Assembly (NCBI RefSeq): GCF_000710345.2
Contig: NZ_KL537414.1
Location: 144,965 to 208,964, forward strand
Direction: 5' to 3'
Source: Curtobacterium sp. S6
GTDB taxonomy: Bacteria > Actinomycetota > Actinomycetes > Actinomycetales > Micrococcaceae
Length of the DNA: 64,000 nt
Numbering within the stretch: the stretch's first letter is position 1; each line of letters opens with the position of its first letter. A model generated the notes under the pieces. It saw only the letters and a program-made list of their open reading frames with translations. It made no database searches and was not told where the DNA came from. This document shows positions 18,001 through 26,747 of the stretch, piece after piece. Position numbers and translations under genes: made by a program.

Positions 18001-19479
18001 TTGACCTTTGGCACTCAGGAATCCCCTTCCGCCGTCATCGTCTTGGCAGCCGGAGCTGGAACCCGTATGAAGTCATCGCTCCCCAAGGTCATGCACCAGA
18101 TCGGTGGGCGTTCCATGGTGGAGCACGCGATCGCGACGGCCCGGGAGCTGTCCCCGGAGCATCTCGCGGTCGTCGTCAGGCACCAGCGAGACCGCGTGGT
18201 TGAGCACGTGCGCGGCTTCGATGAGCAGGTGCGCATCGTCGATCAGGATGAGCTCCCCGGAACCGGTCGAGCCGTCGAGGTCGCCCTGGAGGCGCTGGAC
18301 GCTCTGCCTTCCGGGCGGATGCAGGGCACCGTGATCGTGACCTACGGTGACGTCCCGCTGTTGACCTCCGCGACGATCAGCGACCTCACCCGGTATCACC
18401 GTGAGCAGGATAACGCCGTGACGGTCCTCACTACCAAGCTCGAGACGCCCGGCGGCTACGGGCGCATCATTCGCAATGAGGGCGGCGAGGTCACCGCGAT
18501 CGTCGAGGCCAAGGACGCCACCCCCGAGCAGTTGGCGATCACCGAGGTCAACTCCGGCATCTATGCCTTCGACGCTTCCGTTTTGCGGGAATCCCTGAAC
18601 GCCGTGACCACCGACAACGCCCAGGGCGAGAAGTACCTGACCGACGTCCTGTCGATCGCCCGGGACAACGGTCACCGAACCTCGGCGCTGACCATCGAGG
18701 ACCGGTGGGAGGTCGAGGGCGCGAACGACCGCGTTCAACTCTCCCAACTGGGCAAGATCCTCAACGAACGCATTACCGAACGACACATGCGCAACGGCGT
18801 GACGATCGTCGATCCGGCCACGACCTGGATCGACACCACGGTCACGATCGACAACGACGTCACCATCCTTCCCGGCACGCAATTGCACGGAGAGACGTCG
18901 ATCGCCACCGGCTCCACCATCGGGCCGGACTCCACCCTGACCGATATCCGCGTCGGCAAGGACGCCACCGTGGTGCGCACGCACGGTTTCGGCTCGGTGA
19001 TCGGCGACGGCGCGACCGTCGGTCCCTTCACCTATCTGCGCCCGGGCACGGTCTTGGGCGACGAGGGCAAGATCGGCGGTTTCTGCGAGACCAAGAACGC
19101 CGATATTGGCAGAGGCACGAAAATTCCCCACTTGTCCTACGTGGGCGACGTCGAAATCGGTGAGAACTCGAATATCGGCGCGGCCTCGGTCTTCGTCAAT
19201 TACGACGGGGTCGACAAGCATCGCAGCGTCATCGGCTCCAACGTCCGCATGGGCTCCGACAACATGTACGTGGCCCCCGTGAAGGTGGGTGACGGCGCGT
19301 ACTCCGGTGCGGGCACCGTGATCCGCAAGGACGTTCCGGCGGGTGCGCTCGCGATTAATGAGGCTCCCCAGCGCAATATCGAGGGCTGGGTCGAAAAGAA
19401 GCGAGCAGGTACGGCTGCGGCAGAGTCCGCCCGCGCGGCTCGTGAACAGAATGCTGTTGAAAGCATCGAGGAAGGCTAG
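18001..19479 (+). CDS. glmU: bifunctional UDP-GlcNAc pyrophosphorylase / GlcN-1-P acetyltransferase
   Basis: Makes UDP-GlcNAc for peptidoglycan and surface polysaccharides. The N-terminal uridyltransferase domain starts with VIVLAAGAGTRMKSSLPKVMH (nucleotide loop) and includes VTYGDVPLL and VEAKDATPEQ. The C-terminal half is a left-handed beta helix of hexapeptide repeats with VGPFTYLRPGT, GGFCETKNADIGRGTKIPHLSYVGD and NIGAASVFVNYDG (acetyltransferase site). Length of 492 aa fits. TTG 18001 has GAGGAG 10 nt upstream. It is followed 3 nt later by prs, and both likely form one operon. Confidence 0.96.
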   Translation: MTFGTQESPSAVIVLAAGAGTRMKSSLPKVMHQIGGRSMVEHAIATARELSPEHLAVVVRHQRDRVVEHVRGFDEQVRIVDQDELPGTGRAVEVALEALDALPSGRMQGTVIVTYGDVPLLTSATISDLTRYHREQDNAVTVLTTKLETPGGYGRIIRNEGGEVTAIVEAKDATPEQLAITEVNSGIYAFDASVLRESLNAVTTDNAQGEKYLTDVLSIARDNGHRTSALTIEDRWEVEGANDRVQLSQLGKILNERITERHMRNGVTIVDPATTWIDTTVTIDNDVTILPGTQLHGETSIATGSTIGPDSTLTDIRVGKDATVVRTHGFGSVIGDGATVGPFTYLRPGTVLGDEGKIGGFCETKNADIGRGTKIPHLSYVGDVEIGENSNIGAASVFVNYDGVDKHRSVIGSNVRMGSDNMYVAPVKVGDGAYSGAGTVIRKDVPAGALAINEAPQRNIEGWVEKKRAGTAAAESARAAREQNAVESIEEG

Positions 19480-19482
19480 TCC

Positions 19483-20469
19483 ATGACCCAGACCATGACG
19501 AATCCGGGTGAGAAGAAGATGGTCCTGGTGACGGGCCGTGCTCACCCCGAACTCGCGGAGGCAATCGCCCAAGAGCTCGAGTGCGATCTGCTCCCGACCT
19601 CGGCATACGACTTTGCCAACGGCGAGACGTACGTCCGCTTCGAAGGCTCGGTCCGCGGCGCCGATTGCTTCGTGATGCAGTCCCACCCGATGCCGATCAA
19701 CCAGTGGCTGATGGAACAGTTGATCATGATCGACGCGCTCAAGCGCGCCTCGGCCCGTCGGATCACCGTGATCGCGCCGTTCTACCCCTACGCGCGCCAG
19801 GACAAAAAGCATAAGGGCCGCGAACCGATCTCGGCCCGCCTGATCGCGGATCTCTTCAAGACCGCCGGTGCGGATCGCATCATGAGCGTCGACCTGCACA
19901 CCTCGCAGATCCAGGGATTCTTCGACGGTCCCGTGGATCACCTGATGGCCATCCCGTTGCTCGCGGGCTACGTCAAGTCTCGCGGTTTTAATCTCGACAA
20001 CGTCACGGTCGTTTCTCCGGATACGGGGCGCGTGCGCGTGGCCGAGCAGTGGTCCGAATTGCTCGGCGGCGCGCCCCTCGCGTTCGTGCACAAAACCCGC
20101 GACATCTCGGTGCCGAACCAGGCCATGTCCAAGACCGTGGTGGGCGACATCGAGGGACGCTCGTGCGTGCTCATCGACGATATGATTGACACCGGCGGAA
20201 CGATCTCCGGGGCCGTGAAGGTCCTGGAGGAGGCCGGCGCCAAGGACGTCATCATCGCCGCGACCCACCCGGTGTTCTCCGGGCCGGCATGCGAGCGCTT
20301 GGCGAATTCCGGTGCCTCGGAGGTCATCGTGACGGATACGCTTCCGGTCCCGGAAGAGCATCAGTTTGAGAACCTCACGGTTTTGTCGATCGCACCGCTC
20401 ATCGCTCGTGCGATCAAGGAGGTCTTCGAGGACGGCTCGGTCACGAGCCTGTTCGGGGGCGTGGGGTAG
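19483..20469 (+). CDS. prs: ribose-phosphate pyrophosphokinase
   Basis: Synthesises PRPP from ribose-5-phosphate and ATP for nucleotide, His and Trp synthesis. Signatures: YVRFEGSVRGADCFVMQSHP, DALKRASARRITVIAPFYPYARQDKKHKGREPISARLIADLF (ATP/Mg region), MSVDLHTSQIQGFFDGPVDHL, and the PRPP loop SCVLIDDMIDTGGTISGAV. The 328-aa length is normal. Together with glmU it forms a tightly spaced pair. In most actinobacteria rplY follows prs directly; here a ~17.5-kb polysaccharide island separates them. Confidence 0.96.
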   Translation: MTQTMTNPGEKKMVLVTGRAHPELAEAIAQELECDLLPTSAYDFANGETYVRFEGSVRGADCFVMQSHPMPINQWLMEQLIMIDALKRASARRITVIAPFYPYARQDKKHKGREPISARLIADLFKTAGADRIMSVDLHTSQIQGFFDGPVDHLMAIPLLAGYVKSRGFNLDNVTVVSPDTGRVRVAEQWSELLGGAPLAFVHKTRDISVPNQAMSKTVVGDIEGRSCVLIDDMIDTGGTISGAVKVLEEAGAKDVIIAATHPVFSGPACERLANSGASEVIVTDTLPVPEEHQFENLTVLSIAPLIARAIKEVFEDGSVTSLFGGVG

Positions 20470-20487
20470 TAGTTATGAGGGCGCCGA

Positions 20488-20505
20488 TCCGGATGGGGGT
20501 CCGGA
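20488..20505 (+). terminator. stem-loop after prs
   Basis: TCCGGA-N6-TCCGGA forms a 6-bp stem with a G-rich loop 18 nt after the prs stop. No T-tract follows, so termination is only possible. Confidence 0.35.
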
Positions 20506-20519
20506 AGGCTGCCCTGGGC

Positions 20520-20546
20520 ATTGTTTTGTTGGGGGATAAAAACAAT
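20520..20546 (+). repeat. AT-rich inverted repeat in the prs / island spacer
   Basis: ATTGTTTT and AAAACAAT are perfect complements around an 11-nt G-rich loop. Such an AT-rich dyad stands out in this GC-rich sequence. It may be an operator or promoter element for the island, or its boundary. Confidence 0.4.
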
Positions 20547-20605
20547 ATGTCACGGTCACAGGCGCGAGCCGTCGGTGCGTCATGGTCCTCGTGGAAGCGG
20601 GCAGC

Positions 20606-21548
20606 GTGAGTGCCGCTACCATCGTCATTCCGCACTACGGGGATCCACGGCCGACCCTTTCCCTCGTGAATGCCATTTTGGCGGGGGGGGGGGCAGTCTA
20701 TGAAGACTGAGGTCATCGTCGTGGACGATCACTCTCCCGAGGCCTTCCCACCGCTGCCGGCGCCGTGCGTCGTCATCAGGCGTGAGACGAACGGCGGCTT
20801 TGGCGCGGCCGTGAACACCGGGTTAAACGCGGCATCGCACGACATCGCCCTGGTCATGAACAGCGACCTGAGGATCGCCCCGGAATTCGTTCACGCGTTT
20901 CTGCGGGATGCCCGAAGCCGCGGGCGAGCGGTGGTTTCGCCGCACGTCGTGGACGAACACGGGCTCTCCCAGTGGGCGGGCAGGTATTTTCCCACGGTCG
21001 CGCACCAAGCTACCGAGTGGCTCATCCCCTTAGCCAGGTGGCGCCACACCCGATTCCTGCACGAGCGCGTGGGGCATGACACCCGATGCACGGCGGGCGC
21101 GATCGTCGAGGTCGACTGGGTTCTCGGCGCCTGCATGTGCCTGCCGGTTGACACCGTGCGCCAGATCGGCGGCTTTGACGAACGCTTCTTCATGAACTGT
21201 GAGGAAGTCGATCTCCAGCGAAGGCTTCGCGAGGTCGGTGTGCCCTCGGTCTTCCTGGGCACGCACACCGTGGTTCATCGGGGAGGTGGCTCCTCGGCGA
21301 GCGCGCTTCGACGGCAGTGGCTCGTTGCCTCACGCGTGAGGTACGCGCAAAAATGGGGCGGAGACCGGCGGCTCCGGCTCGCGCTGATGGCCTGCGTCTA
21401 CGTGAATTTTCTTTACCTGGTGATCGTGCGCCTTCTGGGCGGTTGCAGCCGGCCGCTGACGAACCTTCGCGGGGAACGCCGTCTGGCCGCCTCCGACGGC
21501 ACGTACCAGCGCGCGGTTCGCCCCACGGCCCGAGGAGGTGTCGAATGA
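20606..21548 (+). pseudogene. GT2 glycosyltransferase, frame-shifted at a run of 11 G (candidate phase-variable gene)
   Basis: Family 2 glycosyltransferase split between two frames. GTG 20606 (GGAAG 8 nt upstream; ATG 20582 in the same frame is an alternative) encodes SAATIVIPHYGDPRPTLSLV, the usual first strand of a GT2. The run of 11 G at 20683-20693 then shifts the frame into TGA at 20708-20710. One G fewer gives ...ILAGGGQSMKTEVIVVDDHS... and a full ~313-aa enzyme with the DxD-like MNSDLRI, WVLGACMCLP and GGFDERFFMNCEEVDL motifs and a C-terminal hydrophobic segment. As read the gene is OFF. ATG 20700, with the G run as a pseudo ribosome site, could still yield a truncated protein. It overlaps the next gene by ATGA. 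Confidence 0.8.
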
Positions 21549-22609
21549 TCGGTCTGGATCACCCGGAAGACCTCACGGCGTGGAGCCGGTGGCAGCGGAG
21601 GCGCAATGTGCTGCGTGAAACCAAAGCCGCCGCGTCGACCCTGCTTCAAAGGCGGGAACCCTCGGTCGATGCGGTGGTTCTTCACGTCGCCGACGGAGAC
21701 CCGCGACTGCTCGTGGCCCTCGACGCGACGACTCCCACGAAGATCGCCGCGCTGATCCGACCGATGAGGCATCTCGTCGGCCGGGTTCCCGTCGCGGTCC
21801 TGGCGCCCGGGGATATCTCCGCGCAACTGCCGGGGGAGGGATGGGCCGTGAGGCGGATCCCGCGGACCCTCGCCGGACTCGATGCGCAGAGGGGTTCCGG
21901 AGGGACGCTCGGCCGGATCGACTCCGTCATGAGCGCGGGACATTACCTTCCGGTCGGGTCCCTCCTCGACGCCTGGGCGCAGAGCCACGGGCTGAGGAAA
22001 TGGATCGTTCAGCACGGCCTCCTGACGCCCAAGGCCCCGCCGTTGCCGCACGAGGCGCACCTGCTGGCCTTCACCGAGGCCGACGGGCGTTTTTGGGCCA
22101 GCGGTCGCCGCGATATCGAGATTCATCCGGTCGGTTCTCAGCTGTTGCACGAGGCCGGACGGTTGGCGCGGGTGGGCACGAAGACCTCGGCGGCGCCCGT
22201 CTTTCTGGGACAGCTCCACGGGGTCGAACTGAGCAAACCGGGGTTGGTGGCCTCCACGCGGCGATTCTGTCGCGACACCGGCGCCGTGTACCGGCCGCAC
22301 CCCGGGGAGAAGGATCTGTTCTCGCGGACAATCCACCGGTGGTGGGAACGCGAGGGCATCGAATTCGACCGTTCCGGCGAGGCCCTCACGGATCTGCGTT
22401 CGCCGGTGGTATCGACCTTTTCCACAGGGGTGCTCGAGGCCGCAGCCAGGGGGCTGGACGCGTGGGTCTACCACTCGCGGCCGCCGGCGTGGCTGCGAGA
22501 ATTCTGGCAGCGCTACGGCATGAATCAGTGGGGCGAGGCTCCCACGCCCGCGCCCGATCCCCTCCACGACGAGCCGGCGCGGCTGATCGCGGATATCGTC
22601 TCCCACTAG
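21545..22609 (+). CDS. putative capsule-type glycosyltransferase next to NeuA/NeuB
   Basis: 354-aa soluble protein that I cannot assign firmly. Its C-terminal half has a pattern seen in polysialyltransferase/GT52-like and other capsule transferases: FLGQLHGVELS, a YRPHPGEKDLFSR element (donor-phosphate His) and VVSTFSTGVLEAAARGLDAWVY (Ser-Thr loop and helix). The N-terminal half has KWIVQHGLLTPKAPPLPHEAHLLAFTEADGRFW. ATG 21545 overlaps the preceding glycosyltransferase stop (ATGA). The gene directly precedes the CMP-sugar and nonulosonate synthase genes, so a transferase for that CMP-sugar is a reasonable inference; it is not shown by the sequence. Confidence 0.6.
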   Translation: MIGLDHPEDLTAWSRWQRRRNVLRETKAAASTLLQRREPSVDAVVLHVADGDPRLLVALDATTPTKIAALIRPMRHLVGRVPVAVLAPGDISAQLPGEGWAVRRIPRTLAGLDAQRGSGGTLGRIDSVMSAGHYLPVGSLLDAWAQSHGLRKWIVQHGLLTPKAPPLPHEAHLLAFTEADGRFWASGRRDIEIHPVGSQLLHEAGRLARVGTKTSAAPVFLGQLHGVELSKPGLVASTRRFCRDTGAVYRPHPGEKDLFSRTIHRWWEREGIEFDRSGEALTDLRSPVVSTFSTGVLEAAARGLDAWVYHSRPPAWLREFWQRYGMNQWGEAPTPAPDPLHDEPARLIADIVSH

Positions 22610-22621
22610 ATCTCACGACGG

Positions 22622-23362
22622 ATGGAAACCATGAAGAACGTATTGTGTGTGATTCCCGTGCGGGGTGGATCCAAGGGGATCCCCCGGAAGAATCTCCGGC
22701 CGATCGCCGGTCGTCCGCTGGTGGAGTGGACGGTGCTTCAGGCCCTCGAGGCCCAGGCCGATCTGGCGGAGGACGTGCGGTTTCGCGTGGTCGTGTCGAC
22801 CGATGATCGGGAGCTCGCGGATATCGCCGCGGCCGCGGGCGCTGAGGTTCCCTTCCTGCGCCCGGCCGAGCTCGCGGAGGACACCACCGCCACGGAGCCC
22901 GTCGTCGAGCACGCCATGGCGCACTACCGCCACCACGGTTTTCCGCCGGATGCCGTGGTGCTGCTCCAAGCGACGTCGCCCCTCCGGCTGCCAGGGACGA
23001 TCGCCCGGGCCGTCCGCGAATTCGAGCGATGCGGCGCCGACTCCATGGTGGGCGTGATCCCTCAGGGGCCGTTCATCTGGGCGGCGGGCGAGACCCCGCG
23101 GGCCGAATACGACGTCATGAATCGGCCCCGGCGCCAGGAGCTGACCCGCGAGACCTACCGTTACCGCGAAAACGGCTCCCTATACGTCACGTCCGCGGAT
23201 ATCTACGACCAACTCCACAATCGTCTCGGCGGCACCATCGAGCTGTTCATCATGGACGACGTCGAAGGCGTCGACATCGATACCCCGATCGACTTCGCCG
23301 TGGCCGAGGCGCAACTTCGCGCAACCTACCCACATCACTTCAGTGAAGGATCCGACCAGTGA
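22622..23362 (+). CDS. NeuA-like cytidylyltransferase (CMP-nonulosonate synthetase)
   Basis: Activates a nine-carbon acidic sugar with CTP. The N-terminus has the diagnostic CVIPVRGGSKGIPRKNLRPIAGRPLVEWTV, followed by VVVSTDDRELADIA and VVLLQATSPLR. The C-terminal RYRENGSLYVTSADIY and FIMDDVEGVDIDTPIDFAVAE match NeuA, LegF and PseF relatives. Length is 246 aa. ATG 22622 or ATG 22631 could be the start. It overlaps the synthase gene by GTGA. Which sugar (sialic, legionaminic, pseudaminic or another) cannot be told from the motifs. Confidence 0.85.
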   Translation: METMKNVLCVIPVRGGSKGIPRKNLRPIAGRPLVEWTVLQALEAQADLAEDVRFRVVVSTDDRELADIAAAAGAEVPFLRPAELAEDTTATEPVVEHAMAHYRHHGFPPDAVVLLQATSPLRLPGTIARAVREFERCGADSMVGVIPQGPFIWAAGETPRAEYDVMNRPRRQELTRETYRYRENGSLYVTSADIYDQLHNRLGGTIELFIMDDVEGVDIDTPIDFAVAEAQLRATYPHHFSEGSDQ

Positions 23363-25602
23363 TTATCGAACGCAACGTCACGCCCTACGTGGTTTTTTCG
23401 GAAGATTCGGTGCTCACCGCCCTGCAAAAGATCACCGCGAACGGCCACCGCATTGTGTTCTGCGTCGACGCCTCGGGAATTCTTCAGGGCTCCCTGACCG
23501 ACGGCGATTTTCGCCGCTGGCTCTTGGCCAACCCCGACGCCGATCTGACCACCGCGTGCCTGGCCGTGGCCAACCGCAATCCGCGAACGTGTTCGCATAC
23601 GAGCGACGCCTCGGATCTGGCCGGGCTCTTCGGCCAGGGGATCGAGCATCTTCCCCTCGTGGATGACCGAGGGCATCTGCTCGGTATCGCGCAGGACTCC
23701 TCGGACTCGTTGCGCATCGGGTGCCACACGATCAGCAAGGACCACCCGGCCTTCGTGATCGCAGAGATCGGCAATAACCATCAGGGGGATCCCGACCTCG
23801 CGAAACGACTCGTGGACCTCGCGGTCGAGGCGGGCGCGGATGCGGTGAAGTTCCAGCTCCGGGACATGGACGCCCTCTACCGCCAGTCCGGCGGGCGTTC
23901 CACGGGGGAGGACCTCGGCGCCCAGTACACCCTGGACCTGCTGTCCAAATTCTCCCTGACGGTCGAGCAGATGTACCGGGTCTTCGATCATTGCCGGGAG
24001 CGAGACATCGATGTGCTCTGCACACCGTGGGACATCCCGTCCCTCGACGCGCTGGTGGAGTACGGGATCCCGGGGCTGAAGGTCGCCTCGGCCGATATGA
24101 CCAACCACGCGCTTCTGCGTCAGATGGGGCGGCACGGTTTGCCGCTGCTGGTTTCCACGGGGATGTCCCGCGAGGACGAAATCCTCGGTTCCGTTGACGT
24201 TCTGCGGCAATCCGGAGCGAGTTTCGCGCTGCTGCAGTGTCAGTCGACCTATCCGGCGCCGTATAAGGACGTCAATCTCGCGTACATGGATCGGCTGGCG
24301 GAGCTGGGACAGTGCCTGGTCGGCTATTCGGGGCATGAGCGCGGCTACCACGTGGCGGTGGCCGCGGTGGCTCGCGGGGCCAAAATCATCGAAAAGCACT
24401 TCACGGTGGACAAGACCCTGGAAGGCAACGACCACACCGTCTCGCTGCTTCCCGAGGAATTCGCCGCGATGGTCCGGCAGATTCGTGAGGTCGAAGCATC
24501 CATCGGTTCGGATGGTCCCCGCGAGGTCTCCACCGGGGAACAGATGAACCGGGTCAACCTGGCCAAGTCCCTCGTCGCGGCGCGGGATCTGTCCGTCGGC
24601 GAGGTCGTCTCCGCCGACGACGTCGCGGTGAAATCGCCGGGTCGCGGGCTCCAGCCGAATTACCTCAACGCCCTGATCGGTCGGAGGCTGCACCGCGCCG
24701 TATCCCAGGGAGACTTCTTCTACGAGGGGGACCTGAAGGACGCCGCCGTGCGCCGCGGCGGGTTCCGCTTCGACCGCCCGTGGGGGTTGCCGGTCCGGTA
24801 CCACGACTTCCGGAACCTGATCGCCGAGTCCTCCCCGGACTTCTTGGAATTCCACTTCTCGTATAAGGATTTGGACATCGACATCGACGACGTCTTCGAG
24901 GACAAGCTCGAGATGTCGTTCACGACGCACCTTCCGGACCTCTTCGCGGGAGACTTCCTGGTGGATCTCGCCTCGGAGGACGCCGATCACTGGGAACGTT
25001 CCATCGCCGAGGTCCAGCGGACCATCGATACCACCCGGGACCTGAGGCGTTTCTTCACCGCGGACGAGGACCCCGTCATGGTCGTGACGATGGGCGGATT
25101 CACCAAGGACGGCCATATCCCCGCCGAACGGAGGGTGGCCAAGTACGAGCGCATCGGCGCGGCCCTGAAGCGGCTCGACACGTCGGGCGTGCGCCTGGCC
25201 GCCCAGACCCTCCCGCCGTTCCCGTGGTTGATGGGCGGACAGCAATTCCACAATCTTTTCGTCGATCCTCGGGACACGGTCGAGTTCGCGCGCTCCTTCG
25301 ACACCTCTCTGTGCCTCGACGTCAGCCATACGGTGCTGGCCGCCAACTTCTTAAGTCTGCCGCTGTACGACGCGGTCGAGCTTCTCGCCCCCGAGTCCAT
25401 CCACCTGCACCTCGTGGATGGCACGGGCGTGGACGGCGAAGGGGTGCAGGTCGGTGAAGGCGACGTCGACTGGGCGTCCCTGGGCGAACAGCTGCGCCGC
25501 TTGGCCCCCCACGCCTCATTCATCCCGGAGATCTGGCAGGGTCACGTCAATAATGGGGAGGGTTTCTTCACCGCACTCGAACGCCTGGAGCAGTGGATCT
25601 GA
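23359..25602 (+). CDS. multidomain NeuB-family nonulosonate synthase (CBS pair - NeuB - SAF - TIM barrel)
   Basis: Condenses phosphoenolpyruvate with a six-carbon amino sugar. Four parts in order: a CBS-domain pair (residues ~1-118), the NeuB barrel (~128-395, with FVIAEIGNNHQGDPDLAKRL, DAVKFQLRD, VSTGMS, CQSTYPAPYKDVNL, GYSGHERGY and EKHFTVDKTLEGNDHTVSL), a SAF/antifreeze-like domain (~398-462), and a C-terminal ~275-aa barrel resembling xylose isomerase-like sugar isomerases/epimerases (LHLVDGTGVDGEGVQVGEGDVDW). Plain NeuB proteins are ~350 aa. No separate NeuC-type epimerase is near, so the last domain may supply that step (inference). GTG 23359 overlaps the NeuA stop. Confidence 0.85.
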   Translation: MIIERNVTPYVVFSEDSVLTALQKITANGHRIVFCVDASGILQGSLTDGDFRRWLLANPDADLTTACLAVANRNPRTCSHTSDASDLAGLFGQGIEHLPLVDDRGHLLGIAQDSSDSLRIGCHTISKDHPAFVIAEIGNNHQGDPDLAKRLVDLAVEAGADAVKFQLRDMDALYRQSGGRSTGEDLGAQYTLDLLSKFSLTVEQMYRVFDHCRERDIDVLCTPWDIPSLDALVEYGIPGLKVASADMTNHALLRQMGRHGLPLLVSTGMSREDEILGSVDVLRQSGASFALLQCQSTYPAPYKDVNLAYMDRLAELGQCLVGYSGHERGYHVAVAAVARGAKIIEKHFTVDKTLEGNDHTVSLLPEEFAAMVRQIREVEASIGSDGPREVSTGEQMNRVNLAKSLVAARDLSVGEVVSADDVAVKSPGRGLQPNYLNALIGRRLHRAVSQGDFFYEGDLKDAAVRRGGFRFDRPWGLPVRYHDFRNLIAESSPDFLEFHFSYKDLDIDIDDVFEDKLEMSFTTHLPDLFAGDFLVDLASEDADHWERSIAEVQRTIDTTRDLRRFFTADEDPVMVVTMGGFTKDGHIPAERRVAKYERIGAALKRLDTSGVRLAAQTLPPFPWLMGGQQFHNLFVDPRDTVEFARSFDTSLCLDVSHTVLAANFLSLPLYDAVELLAPESIHLHLVDGTGVDGEGVQVGEGDVDWASLGEQLRRLAPHASFIPEIWQGHVNNGEGFFTALERLEQWI

Positions 25603-26747
25603 TGGCGACTCGTCCGTGTGCCCTCTGGCTGGTCCCCGTGCCGGACTTCGGCGGCGTCGCGCGGCACGTCATCGACGTGGCCGAGCACGGCATTCCCGGG
25701 TGGGACCTCGCGGTACTCTGCCCGGAAGGCGCCCTGGCCGACCGCCTCGAGGCGACGGGGTGCCGAGTCATCACCGGTGAATTCGGCACGGAGCACGGGT
25801 TTCGTGCGTCGGTGCGCACTCTGCGGTCCGCGATCGACGACCTCTCCCCGGTGGTGGTCCACGCGCATCTTGCCTACGCCGATATCGTGGCCGCGGTCGT
25901 GGTCAACTACCTCAAGGTCGCGACCTTCCTCGACGGACGCACCGGGGCGCCCCTCCTGGCGACGACCGAACACGGCATTGCCCCGGAAGACTCGACGTAT
26001 CAGGACTCCCGGTGGCGAGGCCCGGCCATGAGGCTGGTCCACGGCGTGCGCCTGCGCGTGACCGACCGGAAGGCAGCGGTGTGCGAGTCGACCCGGCGCG
26101 TCATGGCCGCCAAGTGGAAAGCCCACCGGGTCGAGGTGATCCGGAACGGCGTCGACGTGGGGCGAATCCGACGTACGGTGGAGGAACGACGGAAAACGCT
26201 GGCCCCGAAGGCCCCCACTTTTCTCACCCTGTCCCGGCTGTCGGAGGAGAAGGGCCTCGACGTCGTCGTGCGAGCTTTCGCCGTGGTGCTCAAACGCCGG
26301 CCGGACGCGAAGCTCGTGATCGCGGGCCGTGGGCCGTCGGAGGAGAGCCTGAGATCTTTGGTGCGTGGGCTACAGCTCGAAGAGTCCGTGCGCTTCGCGG
26401 GGTTCCTCGATCCCCTGGACGCGCTGGCCGGGGCCGACGTCTTGGTGCAGATCTCGGCGTGGGAGAACTACTCCTACACGCTGCTCGATGCCGTCGCGGC
26501 CGGGATTCCGGTGGTGGCCAACGACGTGGGCGGAAACGCAGAAATACTGGCGCACGATGCTGTACTGCGCGGTAATATTGGAGTTCACGACCTGGCACGA
26601 GGCATGGACGCCGCGTTGAACCGGCCCGCGGCCGCGGCGGAGTCCCTCTCGAGTATCCGCGAGATGACCGAATCCCTGGCCGCGTTCTACGCGGGACCGC
26701 ACCACAAACAACGCTCTGGAAGGGTGAAGAATGACCGTTCGCGCTGA
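25602..26747 (+). CDS. GT4 family glycosyltransferase
   Basis: Cytoplasmic GT-B retaining glycosyltransferase of 381 aa. The C-terminal donor domain shows VIRNGVDVGRIRR, FLTLSRLSEEKGLDVVVRAF, LVIAGRGPSEESLRSL, VRFAGFLDPLDALAGADVLVQISAWENYSYTLLDAVAAGIPVVANDVGGNAEIL, the classical GT4 E-x7-E region. The N-terminus begins WLVPVPDFGGVARHVIDVAE. ATG 25602 overlaps the synthase stop (TGATG) and is preferred over in-frame GTG 25593. Its last 17 bp overlap the polymerase gene. Sugar and linkage are unknown. Confidence 0.85.
   Translation: MATRPCALWLVPVPDFGGVARHVIDVAEHGIPGWDLAVLCPEGALADRLEATGCRVITGEFGTEHGFRASVRTLRSAIDDLSPVVVHAHLAYADIVAAVVVNYLKVATFLDGRTGAPLLATTEHGIAPEDSTYQDSRWRGPAMRLVHGVRLRVTDRKAAVCESTRRVMAAKWKAHRVEVIRNGVDVGRIRRTVEERRKTLAPKAPTFLTLSRLSEEKGLDVVVRAFAVVLKRRPDAKLVIAGRGPSEESLRSLVRGLQLEESVRFAGFLDPLDALAGADVLVQISAWENYSYTLLDAVAAGIPVVANDVGGNAEILAHDAVLRGNIGVHDLARGMDAALNRPAAAAESLSSIREMTESLAAFYAGPHHKQRSGRVKNDRSR

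Noticed and set aside
18073-20361. 762-codon open frame antisense to glmU and prs
   Set aside because: Shadow of two certain genes in a GC-rich genome; composition is Asp/Arg/Val/His-rich without motifs.
21317-21544. Upstream extension of the transferase frame into the phase-variable GT2
   Set aside because: Codes no family-like sequence, and the ATGA overlap at 21545 gives a better start.
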